Source of the DNA: Asanoa ferruginea
GTDB lineage: Bacteria; Actinomycetota; Actinomycetes; Mycobacteriales; Micromonosporaceae
NCBI RefSeq assembly: GCF_003387075.1
Contig: NZ_QUMQ01000001.1
Location: 8,680,001 to 8,744,000 of the forward strand
Length of the DNA stretch: 64,000 nucleotides
Direction of reading: 5' to 3'
Position numbers and translations under genes: made by a program
In this document: positions 46,801-55,673 of the stretch, piece by piece
Layout: every line of letters starts with the position of its first letter
Position numbering within the stretch: the stretch's first letter is position 1
The notes under the pieces: model-generated
The model's database searches: none
The model's input: the letters and a program-made list of their open reading frames with translations, nothing else
Told to the model about the DNA's origin: nothing

Positions 46801-49065
46801 CTACGGAAAGGCCGTGTATTTGGGTGCGGCCTTGGTGCTCGGCGGCACGCGGTAATGCTGCAGCGTGTACTGCATCATCTCGCGGAACGCCGGCGCCGTG
46901 ACGTCGCCGCCACCCCCGCCCGGGGTGTACGCGAACACCGCGACCACATACCGCGGGTTCTCGGCCGGCGCCATGCCGATGAACGACGCGACGTCACCGG
47001 GCGCGTACTCGCCGTTGACCACCCGCTTGCCGGTGCCCGTCTTGCCGGCCACCCGGTAGCCCTTGATCCGGCCGTTGACGCCGGTCGCGCCCGGGATCGT
47101 GGTGACCGCCTCCATCAGGTAACGCAGGTCCGCGGCGTGCTGCGGGCTGATCACCTGGCGGGTCTCCGGCGCGGGCGGTGCCACGTGGCTGCCGTCGGCG
47201 TTGACCGTGTCCTTGATCAGGTGCGGCTGGACCCACTTGCCGTCGTTGGCGATCGCCGCGTAGACGGCCGCCATCTGCAACGGCGTCACGTCGACGCTGT
47301 GCCCGATCGGGATCGAGCCCGGCGACGAGCCGTTCCACTCGTCCGGCGGCAGCACGTGCCCCGACGCCTCGCCCGGCATGCCCTCGCCGGTCGGCTTGCC
47401 GAGGCCGAACTTGAGCTGGTAGTCGTACACCTTCTGGGGTCCGAGCTTGTCCGCGATCTTGATCGTCGTGACGTTCGACGAGTAGGCGAGCGCGCCGGCC
47501 ATCGACATCTTCTGGTTGTTGGCCGGGTGCGTGTCGGCGTAGGTGACGTCGGCCTTGGTGATCGTCGACGGGATCTTCCAGACCGTCTTCGGGGTGATCA
47601 CGCCTTCCTCCAGGCCGGCGCCGAAGATGATCGCCTTGTGCACCGAGCCCGGGTCGACGACGAACGAGGTCGCCGCGTCCTCCCGATCGACCGGCGGATA
47701 GTCCTCCCAGTCGGCCGCGTTGAAGGTCGGCTGGCTGGCCTGGGCCAGCACCTCACCGGTCTTGATGTCCAGCACGACGGCCGCGGCCATGCTGGCCTTG
47801 TGCTCCTTGGCGTTGGCGCTCAGCGACCGCTGGATCTCGTATTGCAGGTCGCGGTCGATGGTCAGCGTCAGCGAACTGCCCGGCTTGGCCGGCACCACCT
47901 GGCTGTAGCCGCCCGGGATCGGGGCGTTGAGGTCGTTCTTGCCGTATTCGAACCGGTGCTTGCCGTTGGTGCCGCGCAGCACGTCGTCGTAGCGCATCTC
48001 CAGCCCTTCCAGGCCGGTGAGGTCCTCGCCGGTGATGCCGATCAGGTTGGCGGCCAGGTCGGCGCCCGGGATCTCCCGGCGCTCGTCGTGGTCGACACCG
48101 ATGCCCAGGATGTTGAGCGCCATCACCTGGTTGGCCTTCTCGATCGGCACGCCGCGGGCCAGCCACTCGAACCGCGACGGGGTGCCGCCGGGCAGGTTGC
48201 GCTTCGCCATCCGGGCTTCCAGGTCGGAACGGGCGACGCCGAGCAGCGGCGACAGCTTGGCCGCCGCGGCCTTCGGGTCCTTCACCAGCGTCGGGTCGGC
48301 GAAGACGTAGCGGGCCTCGACGCTGTGCGTCAGCGGGACGCCGGACCGGTCGTAGATGCCACCCCGGGAGGCGAACAGCGTGACGGTACGCAGCCGGTCG
48401 TTGACCCCGCCGTCGGCGTAGGCCGGAGTCGGCAGCATCTGGAGCGTCACCAGCCGGATGCCGATGCAGGCGAACATGGCCAGGGCGAGGAACGCGCCGA
48501 GCCGCAACCGCCGGTTGGGGTCGGCCAGCTTCGGCCGCGGCCGTGGCTTGCGGCGCAGCGGGCGTGGCGCGGTCGGCCGCCCCTTCGCGGCACCGCCGGA
48601 CCGGGCCGGCGCACCGGTGGACCGGCCGCGGGTCGGCGTGGCAGTGGATCGGCCGCGGGTCGGCGCGGCGGTGGATCGGGTGCGGGTCGGCGCGGCCGCT
48701 GCCCTGGCGGGCGTGCGACGGCGGGGTGCGGCGTCAACGTCGTCGTCGTCGCGGGGTGACCGCGGCCGGCCCGGCGCCGCCGTCTTCTTCTTCGCCGCGG
48801 TGCCCGCCGTCGCGGCCGCCGTGCGCGAGGTGCGTGGCTCGTCGGCCCGGCCGCCGTCGACCACCCGCAGCGCGGGCGGTGGCGGTTCCGGCGTCTCGCG
48901 GGCCCGTCCGCGCGCCTGCTCGCGCACCGTCCGGCCGCGCGGCGTGTAGGCCTGCGCCTCGAAGATCCCGCCCCGGCCACTGCGGGCCGGGGCGGAAGCG
49001 TCTTCGGTGGACGGGCGACCACTGCGGGGCGGAGTGCGCCGGGGGTCCGGCGTCCGCGGCGGCAC
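46801..49065 (-). CDS. ftsI: Septal class B penicillin-binding protein (FtsI/PBP3)
   Basis: 754 residues. Residues 1-185 are cytoplasmic, Arg/Pro/Thr-rich and disordered, with repeats of the type PTRGRSTA. One helix follows at about 190-208 (LGAFLALAMFACIGIRLV), then the pedestal domain (ASRGGIYDRSGVPLTHS). The transpeptidase domain has the Ser-x-x-Lys DPGSVHKAIIF near residue 470, the Ser-x-Asn YSSNVTTIKI near 525 and the Lys-Thr-Gly GKTGTGKRVVNG near 674. It cross-links septal peptidoglycan. Most PBP3 proteins have a much shorter N terminus. Confidence 0.95.
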   Translation of the reverse strand: MPPRTPDPRRTPPRSGRPSTEDASAPARSGRGGIFEAQAYTPRGRTVREQARGRARETPEPPPPALRVVDGGRADEPRTSRTAAATAGTAAKKKTAAPGRPRSPRDDDDVDAAPRRRTPARAAAAPTRTRSTAAPTRGRSTATPTRGRSTGAPARSGGAAKGRPTAPRPLRRKPRPRPKLADPNRRLRLGAFLALAMFACIGIRLVTLQMLPTPAYADGGVNDRLRTVTLFASRGGIYDRSGVPLTHSVEARYVFADPTLVKDPKAAAAKLSPLLGVARSDLEARMAKRNLPGGTPSRFEWLARGVPIEKANQVMALNILGIGVDHDERREIPGADLAANLIGITGEDLTGLEGLEMRYDDVLRGTNGKHRFEYGKNDLNAPIPGGYSQVVPAKPGSSLTLTIDRDLQYEIQRSLSANAKEHKASMAAAVVLDIKTGEVLAQASQPTFNAADWEDYPPVDREDAATSFVVDPGSVHKAIIFGAGLEEGVITPKTVWKIPSTITKADVTYADTHPANNQKMSMAGALAYSSNVTTIKIADKLGPQKVYDYQLKFGLGKPTGEGMPGEASGHVLPPDEWNGSSPGSIPIGHSVDVTPLQMAAVYAAIANDGKWVQPHLIKDTVNADGSHVAPPAPETRQVISPQHAADLRYLMEAVTTIPGATGVNGRIKGYRVAGKTGTGKRVVNGEYAPGDVASFIGMAPAENPRYVVAVFAYTPGGGGGDVTAPAFREMMQYTLQHYRVPPSTKAAPKYTAFP

Positions 49066-49067
49066 GG

Positions 49068-49637
49068 TTACCGCCCCGGGATCTGGTCGCTCGTCACCGA
49101 CGGCGCGCCATCACCCGGCTTCGGGATTCCGATGATCTTGCCGTCCTGTAGCCGGATGTAGGCCGGGTTGCCGCCGGCCACCATGCCCAGCTTCCGAGCC
49201 GCCGCGGTGAGGTTGCCCGGCGCCTCGGCCTGGGCGATCTCCCGCTGCAATTCCTGCTGCTGGATGTCGAGCGCGGCGCCGTTCTGCTTTAGCCGCTCGA
49301 TCCGGAACGCGTTCTCGGCGATCTTGGTGTTGACCACCAGGATGCCCAGGACGCCGCCGATCACCAGCGCCAGGAGCAGTGCCACGAACGGCACCCGCGG
49401 CCCGGTCACCGGCGGTGGCGGTGCGACCTTCAGCCGCGGCCCGCCAGCCGCCGGCTTGGTCGACCGCTCCTTCAGGCGCAGGGCGGCGGTGCCTTCCGTG
49501 GGAAACTCCCGTGCGGCGGCCGCCGCGCGACCCCCATCGCGCGGTCGCGGGTCGCTGCGGTGCGGTCGGGTGCTCCGGCCGATCTGGCGCTCCGCGGTCC
49601 GGCCCCCCGATCGCGGTGCGCGCTTCTGATCTGTCAT
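49068..49637 (-). CDS. ftsL: FtsL-like septum protein
   Basis: 189 residues from ATG 49637, overlapping the rsmH stop as ATGA. Residues 1-85 are basic and Pro-rich. One helix follows at about 86-105 ([19 protein letters not shown]), then a heptad coiled coil ([21 protein letters not shown]...) and a short LARKLGMV-like end ([11 protein letters not shown]). Placement between rsmH and ftsI and this topology define FtsL in Gram-positives, although sequence identity between FtsL proteins is low. Confidence 0.85.
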   Translation of the reverse strand: MTDQKRAPRSGGRTAERQIGRSTRPHRSDPRPRDGGRAAAAAREFPTEGTAALRLKERSTKPAAGGPRLKVAPPPPVTGPRVPFVALLLALVIGGVLGILVVNTKIAENAFRIERLKQNGAALDIQQQELQREIAQAEAPGNLTAAARKLGMVAGGNPAYIRLQDGKIIGIPKPGDGAPSVTSDQIPGR

Positions 49638-50743
49638 GTTCCCTCCCCCTTGTGCTCGTCCTCGTGGGACTGCTCGGCCTGGGTGCGGCGGTCTCCGCCC
49701 CTGGACCGGCCCGCCGTTCGCGCGGCGGGTTGGTGCAATGCCTTGACCCGGCGTGGCCGGTCGGTGCGCACGACCGCGTCGGGATCGATCCGTTCCGCCG
49801 CGCGCAGCCGCACCGATGCGGCCCGCGGGTTGGCGGTCACCTCGTCTTCCGTCGGCAACTCGGCGCCGCGCGTGAGCAGCCGCAGCGTCGGCCCGGTGCC
49901 GGGCAGCTCGACGGGCAGGTCGATCGGCCCGGACGACTTGGACCGGGGCGCCATCGCCCGCTTGGTGATCCGGTCTTCCAGGGAGTGGTAGGAGAGCACC
50001 ACGATCCGGCCGCCCAGGCCGAGCGCGTCGAGCGCGGCCGGCACCGCGCGTTCGAGCGTCTCGAGCTCGCCGTTGACCTCGATCCGCAACGCCTGGAAGC
50101 TGCGCTTGGCGGGGTGTCCGCCGGTGCGCCGGGCCGCCGCCGGGATCGCGTCCCGGACCAGCTCGGCCAGCCGCGCCGACGAGGTGATCGGTTGCTTCGT
50201 CCGCTCCCGCACGATCGCCGCCGCGATCCGGTTGGCGAACTTCTCCTCGCCGTAGACCCGGAGCACCCGGGTCAGCTCGCTCGCGCTGTAGGTGTTGACG
50301 ACCGTCTCCGCCGTGTTGCCGCGGGTCTGGTCCATCCGCATGTCCAGCGGTGCGTCCTGGGCGTAGGAGAAGCCCCGGTCCGGCACGTCGAGCTGAAGTG
50401 AGGAGACGCCGAGGTCCATCAGCACCCCGTCGACCGTCGCGATGCCCAGGTCGTCGAGCACCTCGGGCAGCTCGTCGTAGACGGAGTGCACCAGCCGCAC
50501 CCGCTTGTCGAACCGGGCCAGCCGCTGCCGGGACGCCGCCAGCGCCTCGGTGTCGCGATCGAGCCCGATCAGGATGACGTCGGGAAAGGCGGTCAGCACC
50601 GCCTCGGCGTGCCCACCGAGACCGAGGGTGAGGTCGACGTGGATCCGCGGACCTTCTCCGGCTGGACGGCCGAGCGCCGGAGCGAGGAGCTCGAGCGTCC
50701 GCTCGAGCAGCACCGGCACATGCGTGCCGCGTGGCTCCTGCAT
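49634..50743 (-). CDS. rsmH: 16S rRNA (cytosine1402-N4)-methyltransferase
   Basis: 369 residues from ATG 50743, with GGGGGACAACCG directly before it. The longer ORF to 50839 is an extension without family similarity. Conserved [44 protein letters not shown] and [18 protein letters not shown] are present. It methylates C1402 of 16S rRNA with SAM. Its C-terminal tail is Arg-rich. It follows mraZ in the conventional order. Confidence 0.96.
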   Translation of the reverse strand: MQEPRGTHVPVLLERTLELLAPALGRPAGEGPRIHVDLTLGLGGHAEAVLTAFPDVILIGLDRDTEALAASRQRLARFDKRVRLVHSVYDELPEVLDDLGIATVDGVLMDLGVSSLQLDVPDRGFSYAQDAPLDMRMDQTRGNTAETVVNTYSASELTRVLRVYGEEKFANRIAAAIVRERTKQPITSSARLAELVRDAIPAAARRTGGHPAKRSFQALRIEVNGELETLERAVPAALDALGLGGRIVVLSYHSLEDRITKRAMAPRSKSSGPIDLPVELPGTGPTLRLLTRGAELPTEDEVTANPRAASVRLRAAERIDPDAVVRTDRPRRVKALHQPAARTAGRSRGGDRRTQAEQSHEDEHKGEGT

Positions 50744-50940
50744 CGGTTGTCCCCCCAGTGACCCGCCGTCTTCCGCCGTGCCAGGCGGCTGCATCGCTCG
50801 CCGTACCGCCAGATCCCCATCCGCCGCCATGCCTGGCACCGGGGAAGGGACGCCAGGGACGGGAGCGGGTGGAGATCTCGCGGTACGACGGGCGAACGGC
50901 GGTCGTTCCGGGTTTTCGCGGAACCCGGTGCGACGTCGCC

Positions 50941-51381
50941 CTACAGTCCGCCGGGCAGCACCCCCTCCTCGATGTCGGCGAAGTCGTCTTCGCTCTCCGC
51001 GAGGTAGGTGTCCCAGGCCTGCTTGTCCCAGATCTCGACCCGGGTGCTGGCGCCGATCACGACCAGCTCCCTGGAAAGACCCGCGTATTCCCGCAGGTGT
51101 GCCGGGATGGTGACCCGACCTTGTTTGTCAGGCACCTCGTCATGCGCGCTGGCGAAGAAGACCCGGCCATAGGCCCGTGCGGCCTTGTGGGTCATCGGCT
51201 GCTCGCGCAACTGCCCGGCGATCCGCTGGAACTCGGGCGTCGGGAAGACATAGAGACAGCGCTCCTGCCCTTTGGTGATCACGACACCTCCCGCCAGCTC
51301 GTCCCGGAACTTCGCCGGCAGGATCAACCGGCCCTTTTCGTCCAGGCGTGGGGTATGCGTGCCGAGAAACATTCGGCCCAC
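50941..51381 (-). CDS. mraZ: MraZ transcriptional regulator
   Basis: 146 residues from ATG 51381. Two SpoVT/AbrB-like folds in tandem. The first has [22 protein letters not shown]. The second has [19 protein letters not shown]. MraZ binds repeated TGGG-type boxes in its own promoter and controls the division cluster. Such boxes are seen 70-100 bases upstream. It is the first gene of the dcw operon. Confidence 0.97.
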   Translation of the reverse strand: MGRMFLGTHTPRLDEKGRLILPAKFRDELAGGVVITKGQERCLYVFPTPEFQRIAGQLREQPMTHKAARAYGRVFFASAHDEVPDKQGRVTIPAHLREYAGLSRELVVIGASTRVEIWDKQAWDTYLAESEDDFADIEEGVLPGGL

Positions 51382-51451
51382 CCCCTCGCGCGGCGGGCGG
51401 ATTCGCGGTCCACCCGAGGCCGGCGGACCCTCTCGGCCCCGCCATTGATCC

Positions 51452-51480
51452 CCACTCTACTCCACTTCCCTCCACCCGCA
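51452..51480 (-). promoter_or_regulatory. MraZ box array overlapping the mraZ promoter
   Basis: On the minus strand the run GTGGAGGGAAGTGGAG (51475-51460) is followed by TAGAGTGGGGA, giving repeated GTGG units spaced by six or seven bases, the known MraZ operator pattern. The same bases can be read as TTGCGG, a 16-base spacer and TAGAGT, so the boxes lie between a candidate -35 and -10. Binding there would block RNA polymerase, in line with autoregulation. Confidence 0.65.
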
Positions 51481-51662
51481 ACCAGAATCCGCCTTCACAT
51501 CCCGCCGCATCGCGGGTAAAACCGCACGTCAAAGGGGGTGGGGCGGGGTGGAGGGCGAAGCGGCCGGGGTGCTTGTCCAAATGCCGACAAGCTCCATTCA
51601 GGCGCGTAACGATTTGCTCAATCGCCTCGTTAGCCACTCCCGTTGCGGAAAACGGGCAGGCG

Positions 51663-51678
51663 GTGGAGGGAAGTGGAG
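51663..51678 (+). promoter_or_regulatory. Second MraZ-type box, opposite orientation
   Basis: GTGGAGGGAAGTGGAG on the plus strand is identical to the 16 bases of the mraZ operator on the minus strand, about 190 bases away. It lies near the 3' end of the NlpC/P60 gene, next to a terminator. No plus-strand gene starts here. It could extend the MraZ operator by looping or be a remnant. Confidence 0.6.
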
Positions 51679-51685
51679 ATGGTTC

Positions 51686-51714
51686 GGGGCACGGCGGTGG
51701 CTCCGCCGTGCCCC
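51686..51714 (-). terminator. Terminator after the NlpC/P60 gene
   Basis: A perfect 12-bp GC-rich stem (51686-51697 with 51703-51714) and a five-base loop, 16 bases beyond the stop codon of the NlpC/P60 gene. No U run follows, so efficiency is uncertain. Confidence 0.6.
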
Positions 51715-51730
51715 GGACTTCGCGCGTTGG

Positions 51731-52537
51731 TCAGACGAGCCGGCGGACCACGTAGTTCCGGGCCCAGATCTTGTGCTTGCCGACCCGGGTTCCCGGATGC
51801 GGTGCGTCGTACATGTAGCCGCCACCGGCATAGACGCCGGCGTGTGTTCCATAGGAACCGCTGCGGACGATGATCAGGTCGCCCGGACGGGCGGCCGACT
51901 TCGACACCTGGCGGCCGTAGCGCTGCTGGCTGTTCGCCTTGTGCGGCAGCTTCTTACCGGCGGCCTTGCGGTAGACGTACATCGTGTAGCCGGAACAGTC
52001 GAACGCGGACGGTCCCGCTGCCGCGTATCGATACGGCTTCCCGACGTGCCGCTTGGCCTCGGCGAGCACCTTCGCGCCACTCGGCGTGACGGTGACCCGC
52101 ATGACCTGCGACCAGTAACGCGCGTAGCCACCACCGCCGCGGAACACGAAGCGGTAGGAGGTGGTGGCACCCGGCTTGACCGCGAACCAGTTGTAGCCGT
52201 TGGCGTACAACTTCTTGGTTGCCCGGGTCTTCCAGGACCGCGAGGCGGCGGTGTATTCCTCGAGCGCCACCACCGTCCCCGCGCCGGCCGGCTTGCCCGT
52301 CTGCGGGTCCTTGGCGAAGATCCGCAAATTGCCGGTCGCGCCCCAGGGCAGTTTGGGCCGGGTGTTGGTTGCCGTGATCACCGGCCGTGGCGCGGCGGCC
52401 GCGGCGGCCTCGGCCGCCTGCGCCGGCGACATGCCGATCAGTTGGCCGGCGCACAGGCACGCGGCGGCGGTGGTCGCGGCGATCCTTCCGGCACGGGCAG
52501 TGGACCGCCCGGGCCGGCGTGAACGGAGTTCGAGCAC
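51731..52537 (-). CDS. Secreted NlpC/P60 peptidoglycan hydrolase
   Basis: 268 residues. A twin-arginine-free signal peptide at residues 1-42 ends near GMSPAQAAEA. A beta-rich domain of about 100 residues follows (TGNLRIFAKDPQTGKPAGAG through RYWSQVMRVTVTP). The C-terminal NlpC/P60 domain (about 155-265) has the catalytic Cys in SAFDCSGYTMYVYRK near residue 180 and the His in YGTHAGVYAGGGYMYDAPHP. It probably cuts D-Glu-mesoDAP bonds in peptidoglycan. It is controlled by a probable c-di-AMP riboswitch. Confidence 0.9.
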   Translation of the reverse strand: MLELRSRRPGRSTARAGRIAATTAAACLCAGQLIGMSPAQAAEAAAAAAPRPVITATNTRPKLPWGATGNLRIFAKDPQTGKPAGAGTVVALEEYTAASRSWKTRATKKLYANGYNWFAVKPGATTSYRFVFRGGGGYARYWSQVMRVTVTPSGAKVLAEAKRHVGKPYRYAAAGPSAFDCSGYTMYVYRKAAGKKLPHKANSQQRYGRQVSKSAARPGDLIIVRSGSYGTHAGVYAGGGYMYDAPHPGTRVGKHKIWARNYVVRRLV

Positions 52538-52547
52538 GAACGAAATC

Positions 52548-52735
52548 CCTCCGGCACGCCTGCGGGAGGAGCCGCCCGGTGTGCTGGCGCGGCTCTCGCC
52601 GCACCGTTCGACACCCGGCGTCGCCCCTGCCGCTGGCCGCGGCGTGGCGAAGCTGGTCCCCCCATCCCCGCTCTGGTTTGCCGTAGGTAGGCATCAGGGA
52701 CGACGCCACGGGGATGAGCGGGGTTCGACGTGTCC
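52548..52735 (-). ncRNA. Probable c-di-AMP (ydaO/yuaA) riboswitch upstream of the NlpC/P60 gene
   Basis: The minus-strand leader has the layout of actinobacterial ydaO elements. A perfect helix CCCCGCTC/GAGCGGGG joins 52723-52716 and 52673-52666. Next come the runs GGGGGGACCA and GGGTGTCGAACGG. A GC stem-loop GCGGCGAGAGCCGC is next, then CCAGCACACC, and finally CCGCAGGCGTGCCGGAGGG just before the ribosome-binding region. In mycobacteria and streptomycetes this class controls wall hydrolase genes through c-di-AMP. Identification is by eye. Confidence 0.6.
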
Positions 52736-53029
52736 CACGCGGCGCGGTGGTCACGCAACGCTGCGCGACCGCCATCGATTTGTAGCCGATCACGCGTTAT
52801 ACCCGCTGGAGTCACCCGACTACGTATTGAAGTTGGCACGCGCCGTCTCGCCCCGTACGACGACGCGTGCCCGATTCATGACCGACAGTGAGTGACTGTC
52901 CGGTCTGCCGTGCGTAATAACGATCAGTGACGATGCGCACACAACTCGTTCGTGGTGAAGGGACGAATCGGGCATTTTTGGTGGCCCCCGCGCCCGCGCG
53001 CGACCGGTCACGTGCTATGTCCTGTCCGG

Positions 53030-53035
53030 TAACCT
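53030..53035 (+). promoter_or_regulatory. Leaderless-type -10 box for murT
   Basis: TAACCT lies seven bases before the GTG at 53043, with no Shine-Dalgarno sequence between. The remaining 52740-53042 spacer has no other feature I can support. Confidence 0.5.
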
Positions 53036-53042
53036 CGCTCGC

Positions 53043-54278
53043 GTGACTGACGCGAAAATGCCCCTGCGGGCAAAGGTGGCCAGCTCGGTGTCGCGCACCG
53101 CAGCGGCGCTGTCCCGTGCCGCCGGGCGCGGCGACGGTTCGGTGATCGGCGGTTGGATCGGCCTCAAAATCGACCCCGAGCTTCTCACCCACCTCGCCGC
53201 CGGCCGGTCGGTGGCGCTGGTCTCGGGCACCAACGGCAAGACGACGACCACCAAGCTCACGGTCGCGGCCCTCGAATCGCTCGGCCGGGTGGCCACCAAC
53301 GCGTTCGGCGCCAACATGCCGACCGGCCACACCTCCGCGCTGGCCAAGGCCGGCACCACGCCCTACGCGGTGCTCGAGGTCGACGAGCACTACCTCGCCC
53401 GGGTCCTCGACGAGACCCAGCCGCGGGTGGTCGCGCTGCTCAACCTCTCCCGCGACCAGCTCGACCGGGCCAAGGAGGTGGCGATGATGGCGCAGATGTG
53501 GCGCACCGCCCTCGCCGCGCATCCCGGCGTGCAGATCGTCGCCAACGCCGACGACCCGATGGTCACCTGGGCCGCCCTGGGCTCCCCCGCGGTCACCTGG
53601 TTCAGCGCGGGCCAGCGCTGGCACGACGACTCCTGGGTCTGCCCCGAGTGCGGCGGCGCGATCGAGCGGGCCAACGGCGACTGGCGGTGCACCAACTGCC
53701 CGCTGCGCCGCCCCAAGCCCGACTGGGTGGTCGAGGAAGACGGCGTCATCGACCCGACCGGCGCGTGGCACCAGGTCCACCTCCAGCTTCCGGGCACCGT
53801 CAACGTGGGCAACGCGGCCACCGCGCTCGCCGTCGCCGCCCACTTCGGCGTCCGCCCCGCCGACGCCGTCAAGCGGCTCGGCGCGGTCACCTCGGTCGCC
53901 GGCCGCTACGCCCAGGTCGAGCGCGACGGCCGGCTGATCCGGCTGCTGCTCGCGAAGAACCCGGCGAGCTGGCTGGAGGCGTTCGACATGGCCGAGGCCG
54001 CGCCGACACTGCTGTCCATCAACGCCCGCGACCCCGACGGCCTCGACACGTCGTGGCTGTTCGACGTCGACTTCGCGCCCCTGCGCGGCCGGCGGGTGCT
54101 GATCACCGGCGACCGGGCCTTCGACCTGGCGGTGCGCCTCCAGGTCAACGGGGTCTACTTCGAACATGTGACCTCGTTCGCCGACGCCGTGGCGGCGGTG
54201 CCGCCGGGCCGGCTCGAAGTGATCGCCAACTACACCGCCTTCCAGGACATCCGAGCGGAGCTTGACCGTGTCAACTGA
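53043..54278 (+). CDS. murT: Lipid II isoglutaminyl synthase, Mur ligase subunit
   Basis: 411 residues from GTG 53043. A Mur-ligase-like enzyme activates the D-Glu alpha-carboxyl of lipid II. The P-loop is VSGTNGKTTTTKLTV near residue 62. EVDEHYLARVLDE and LLNLSRDQLDRAKEV follow. A Cys4 zinc ribbon (CPECGG near residue 200 and CTNCPL) is inserted in the central domain, as in known MurT proteins. The C-terminal domain ends with NYTAFQDIRAELDR. It works with GatD, which overlaps it. Confidence 0.95.
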   Translation: MTDAKMPLRAKVASSVSRTAAALSRAAGRGDGSVIGGWIGLKIDPELLTHLAAGRSVALVSGTNGKTTTTKLTVAALESLGRVATNAFGANMPTGHTSALAKAGTTPYAVLEVDEHYLARVLDETQPRVVALLNLSRDQLDRAKEVAMMAQMWRTALAAHPGVQIVANADDPMVTWAALGSPAVTWFSAGQRWHDDSWVCPECGGAIERANGDWRCTNCPLRRPKPDWVVEEDGVIDPTGAWHQVHLQLPGTVNVGNAATALAVAAHFGVRPADAVKRLGAVTSVAGRYAQVERDGRLIRLLLAKNPASWLEAFDMAEAAPTLLSINARDPDGLDTSWLFDVDFAPLRGRRVLITGDRAFDLAVRLQVNGVYFEHVTSFADAVAAVPPGRLEVIANYTAFQDIRAELDRVN

Positions 54279-54978
54279 AGACCTGCGGATCGTCTGGATC
54301 TACCCGGACCTGTTGTCGACCTACGGCGACCGCGGCAACATGCTGATCCTGGCCGCCCGGGCGCAGGCCCGCGGCATCCCGGTCGAGACCATCGAGGTCC
54401 GCTCCGACCAGGCCCTGCCCGACTCGGCCGACCTCTACCTGCTCGGCGGCGGCGAAGACGGCCCCCAGGCGCTGGCCGCGCAACGGCTCAACGCCGACGG
54501 CGGCCTGCACCGGGCGGTGGCCCGCGGTTCGGTCGTGTTCGCGGTCTGCGCCGGCTATCAGCTGCTCGGCGGCTCGTTCTTCGCCAAGGGCGCCAAATAC
54601 CCGGGCCTCAACCTGCTCGACCTCAACTCCGACCGCGGCCCGTCGCGGGCCGTCGGCGAGCTGCACGGCGCGATCGACCCGCGGCTGGGCCTGCCGCCGC
54701 TGTCCGGCTTCGAAAACCACGGCGGCCGCACCCACCTCGGCCCGGGCGTCTCGCCGCTGGCCCAGGTGACCACCGGCATCGGCAACGACGGCACCAGCGA
54801 GGGCGCCTGGCGGGGCAACCTGCTCGGCACCTACTCGCACGGCCCGGCGCTGTCCCGCAATCCGGCCCTGGCCGACCTACTGCTGCGCTGGGCGACCGGT
54901 GCCGGCTACCTGCCACCGCTCGACGACACCTGGGCCGAGCGGCTGCGCCACGAGCGCGAGCTCGCCGTCCAGCCGTGA
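54268..54978 (+). CDS. gatD: Lipid II isoglutaminyl synthase, glutaminase subunit
   Basis: 236 residues from GTG 54268, with GGAG seven bases upstream. The reading frame overlaps the murT end by 11 bases. The amidotransferase core has YPDLLSTYGDRGNMLIL at the N terminus, the catalytic Cys in FAVCAGYQLLGGSF near residue 94, and the His in TYSHGPALSRNPAL near 191. It supplies ammonia to MurT for amidation of D-Glu to D-iGln in lipid II. Confidence 0.95.
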   Translation: MSTEDLRIVWIYPDLLSTYGDRGNMLILAARAQARGIPVETIEVRSDQALPDSADLYLLGGGEDGPQALAAQRLNADGGLHRAVARGSVVFAVCAGYQLLGGSFFAKGAKYPGLNLLDLNSDRGPSRAVGELHGAIDPRLGLPPLSGFENHGGRTHLGPGVSPLAQVTTGIGNDGTSEGAWRGNLLGTYSHGPALSRNPALADLLLRWATGAGYLPPLDDTWAERLRHERELAVQP

Positions 54979-55673
54979 CCGGGCAGCGGGCGATCGCCGG
55001 CCCGCCGGCACCGCCCGCGCCGCCATCGAAGGCCCGGTGGCACCCGGCCCTGCGGTTCGCGATCCTGGTCGCCCTCCTGGGTGCCTTCGGCCTGCTCCTG
55101 CTGCTCGCGCCGCCCGACCTGCGCGCCATCCCGGACGCGGTCGACCAGCTCGGCCCGCTGGCACCGGTGGCGGCGGTCGGCGTCGGTGCCGCGTTGCTGG
55201 TCGTGCTCGTGCCGCGGACGCTGATCACGGTGGCGTGGGGCGCGCTGTTCGGCCCGCTGGGCGGCGCCGGCTACACGCTCGCGGCGGCCTTTCTGGCCGC
55301 GCTGCTGGGTTTCGCCGTCGGCCGTTGGCTCGGCCGCGACTTCGTCGCGGAGCGGCTGCGCGGCCGGCTGGCCCGCCTCGACGGCTGGTTCACCCGCCAG
55401 TCGGTGTTCGGCGTCATCACCGTGCGGCTGCTGCCGATCGGCGGCTTCGGCCTGGTCAGCTACGGCTACGGCACGACCGGCGCACGCCTGCTCCCCTACC
55501 TGCTGGGCAGCGTGATCGCGTCGATCCCGTCGGCCTTCGGCTACGCCGCGATCGGGTCGGCGGTGGTCTCACCCGGCTCGGTCAACTGGCTCGCCGTGGC
55601 ACCGGCGTCGTTCGGCCTCTTCGCCACCGCGATCATCATCTGGCGCTGGCGTCGTTCGGCATCCCGGGCGTGA
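54975..55673 (+). CDS. TVP38/TMEM64 (VTT-domain) membrane protein
   Basis: 232 residues from GTG 54975, coupled to gatD by a GTGA overlap. About six hydrophobic segments. The VTT/SNARE-associated domain is seen as WGALFGPLGGAGYTLAAAF, the amphipathic re-entrant part ALLGFAVGRWLGRDFV, and TVRLLPIGGFGLVSYGYG. The family includes DedA-like proteins linked to lipid scrambling or undecaprenyl phosphate recycling, which would fit its place after murT-gatD. Function here is inference. Its end overlaps the converging TetR gene by 38 bases. Confidence 0.82.
   Translation: MTGQRAIAGPPAPPAPPSKARWHPALRFAILVALLGAFGLLLLLAPPDLRAIPDAVDQLGPLAPVAAVGVGAALLVVLVPRTLITVAWGALFGPLGGAGYTLAAAFLAALLGFAVGRWLGRDFVAERLRGRLARLDGWFTRQSVFGVITVRLLPIGGFGLVSYGYGTTGARLLPYLLGSVIASIPSAFGYAAIGSAVVSPGSVNWLAVAPASFGLFATAIIIWRWRRSASRA

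Noticed and set aside
45241-48759. 1172-residue ORF antisense to murE/ftsI
   Set aside because: Spans two genes in antisense with low-complexity composition. It is an artefact of GC-rich codon use.
53153-54265. 370-residue ORF in another frame within murT
   Set aside because: Arg/Pro/Gly-rich shadow. The murT frame has all family motifs.
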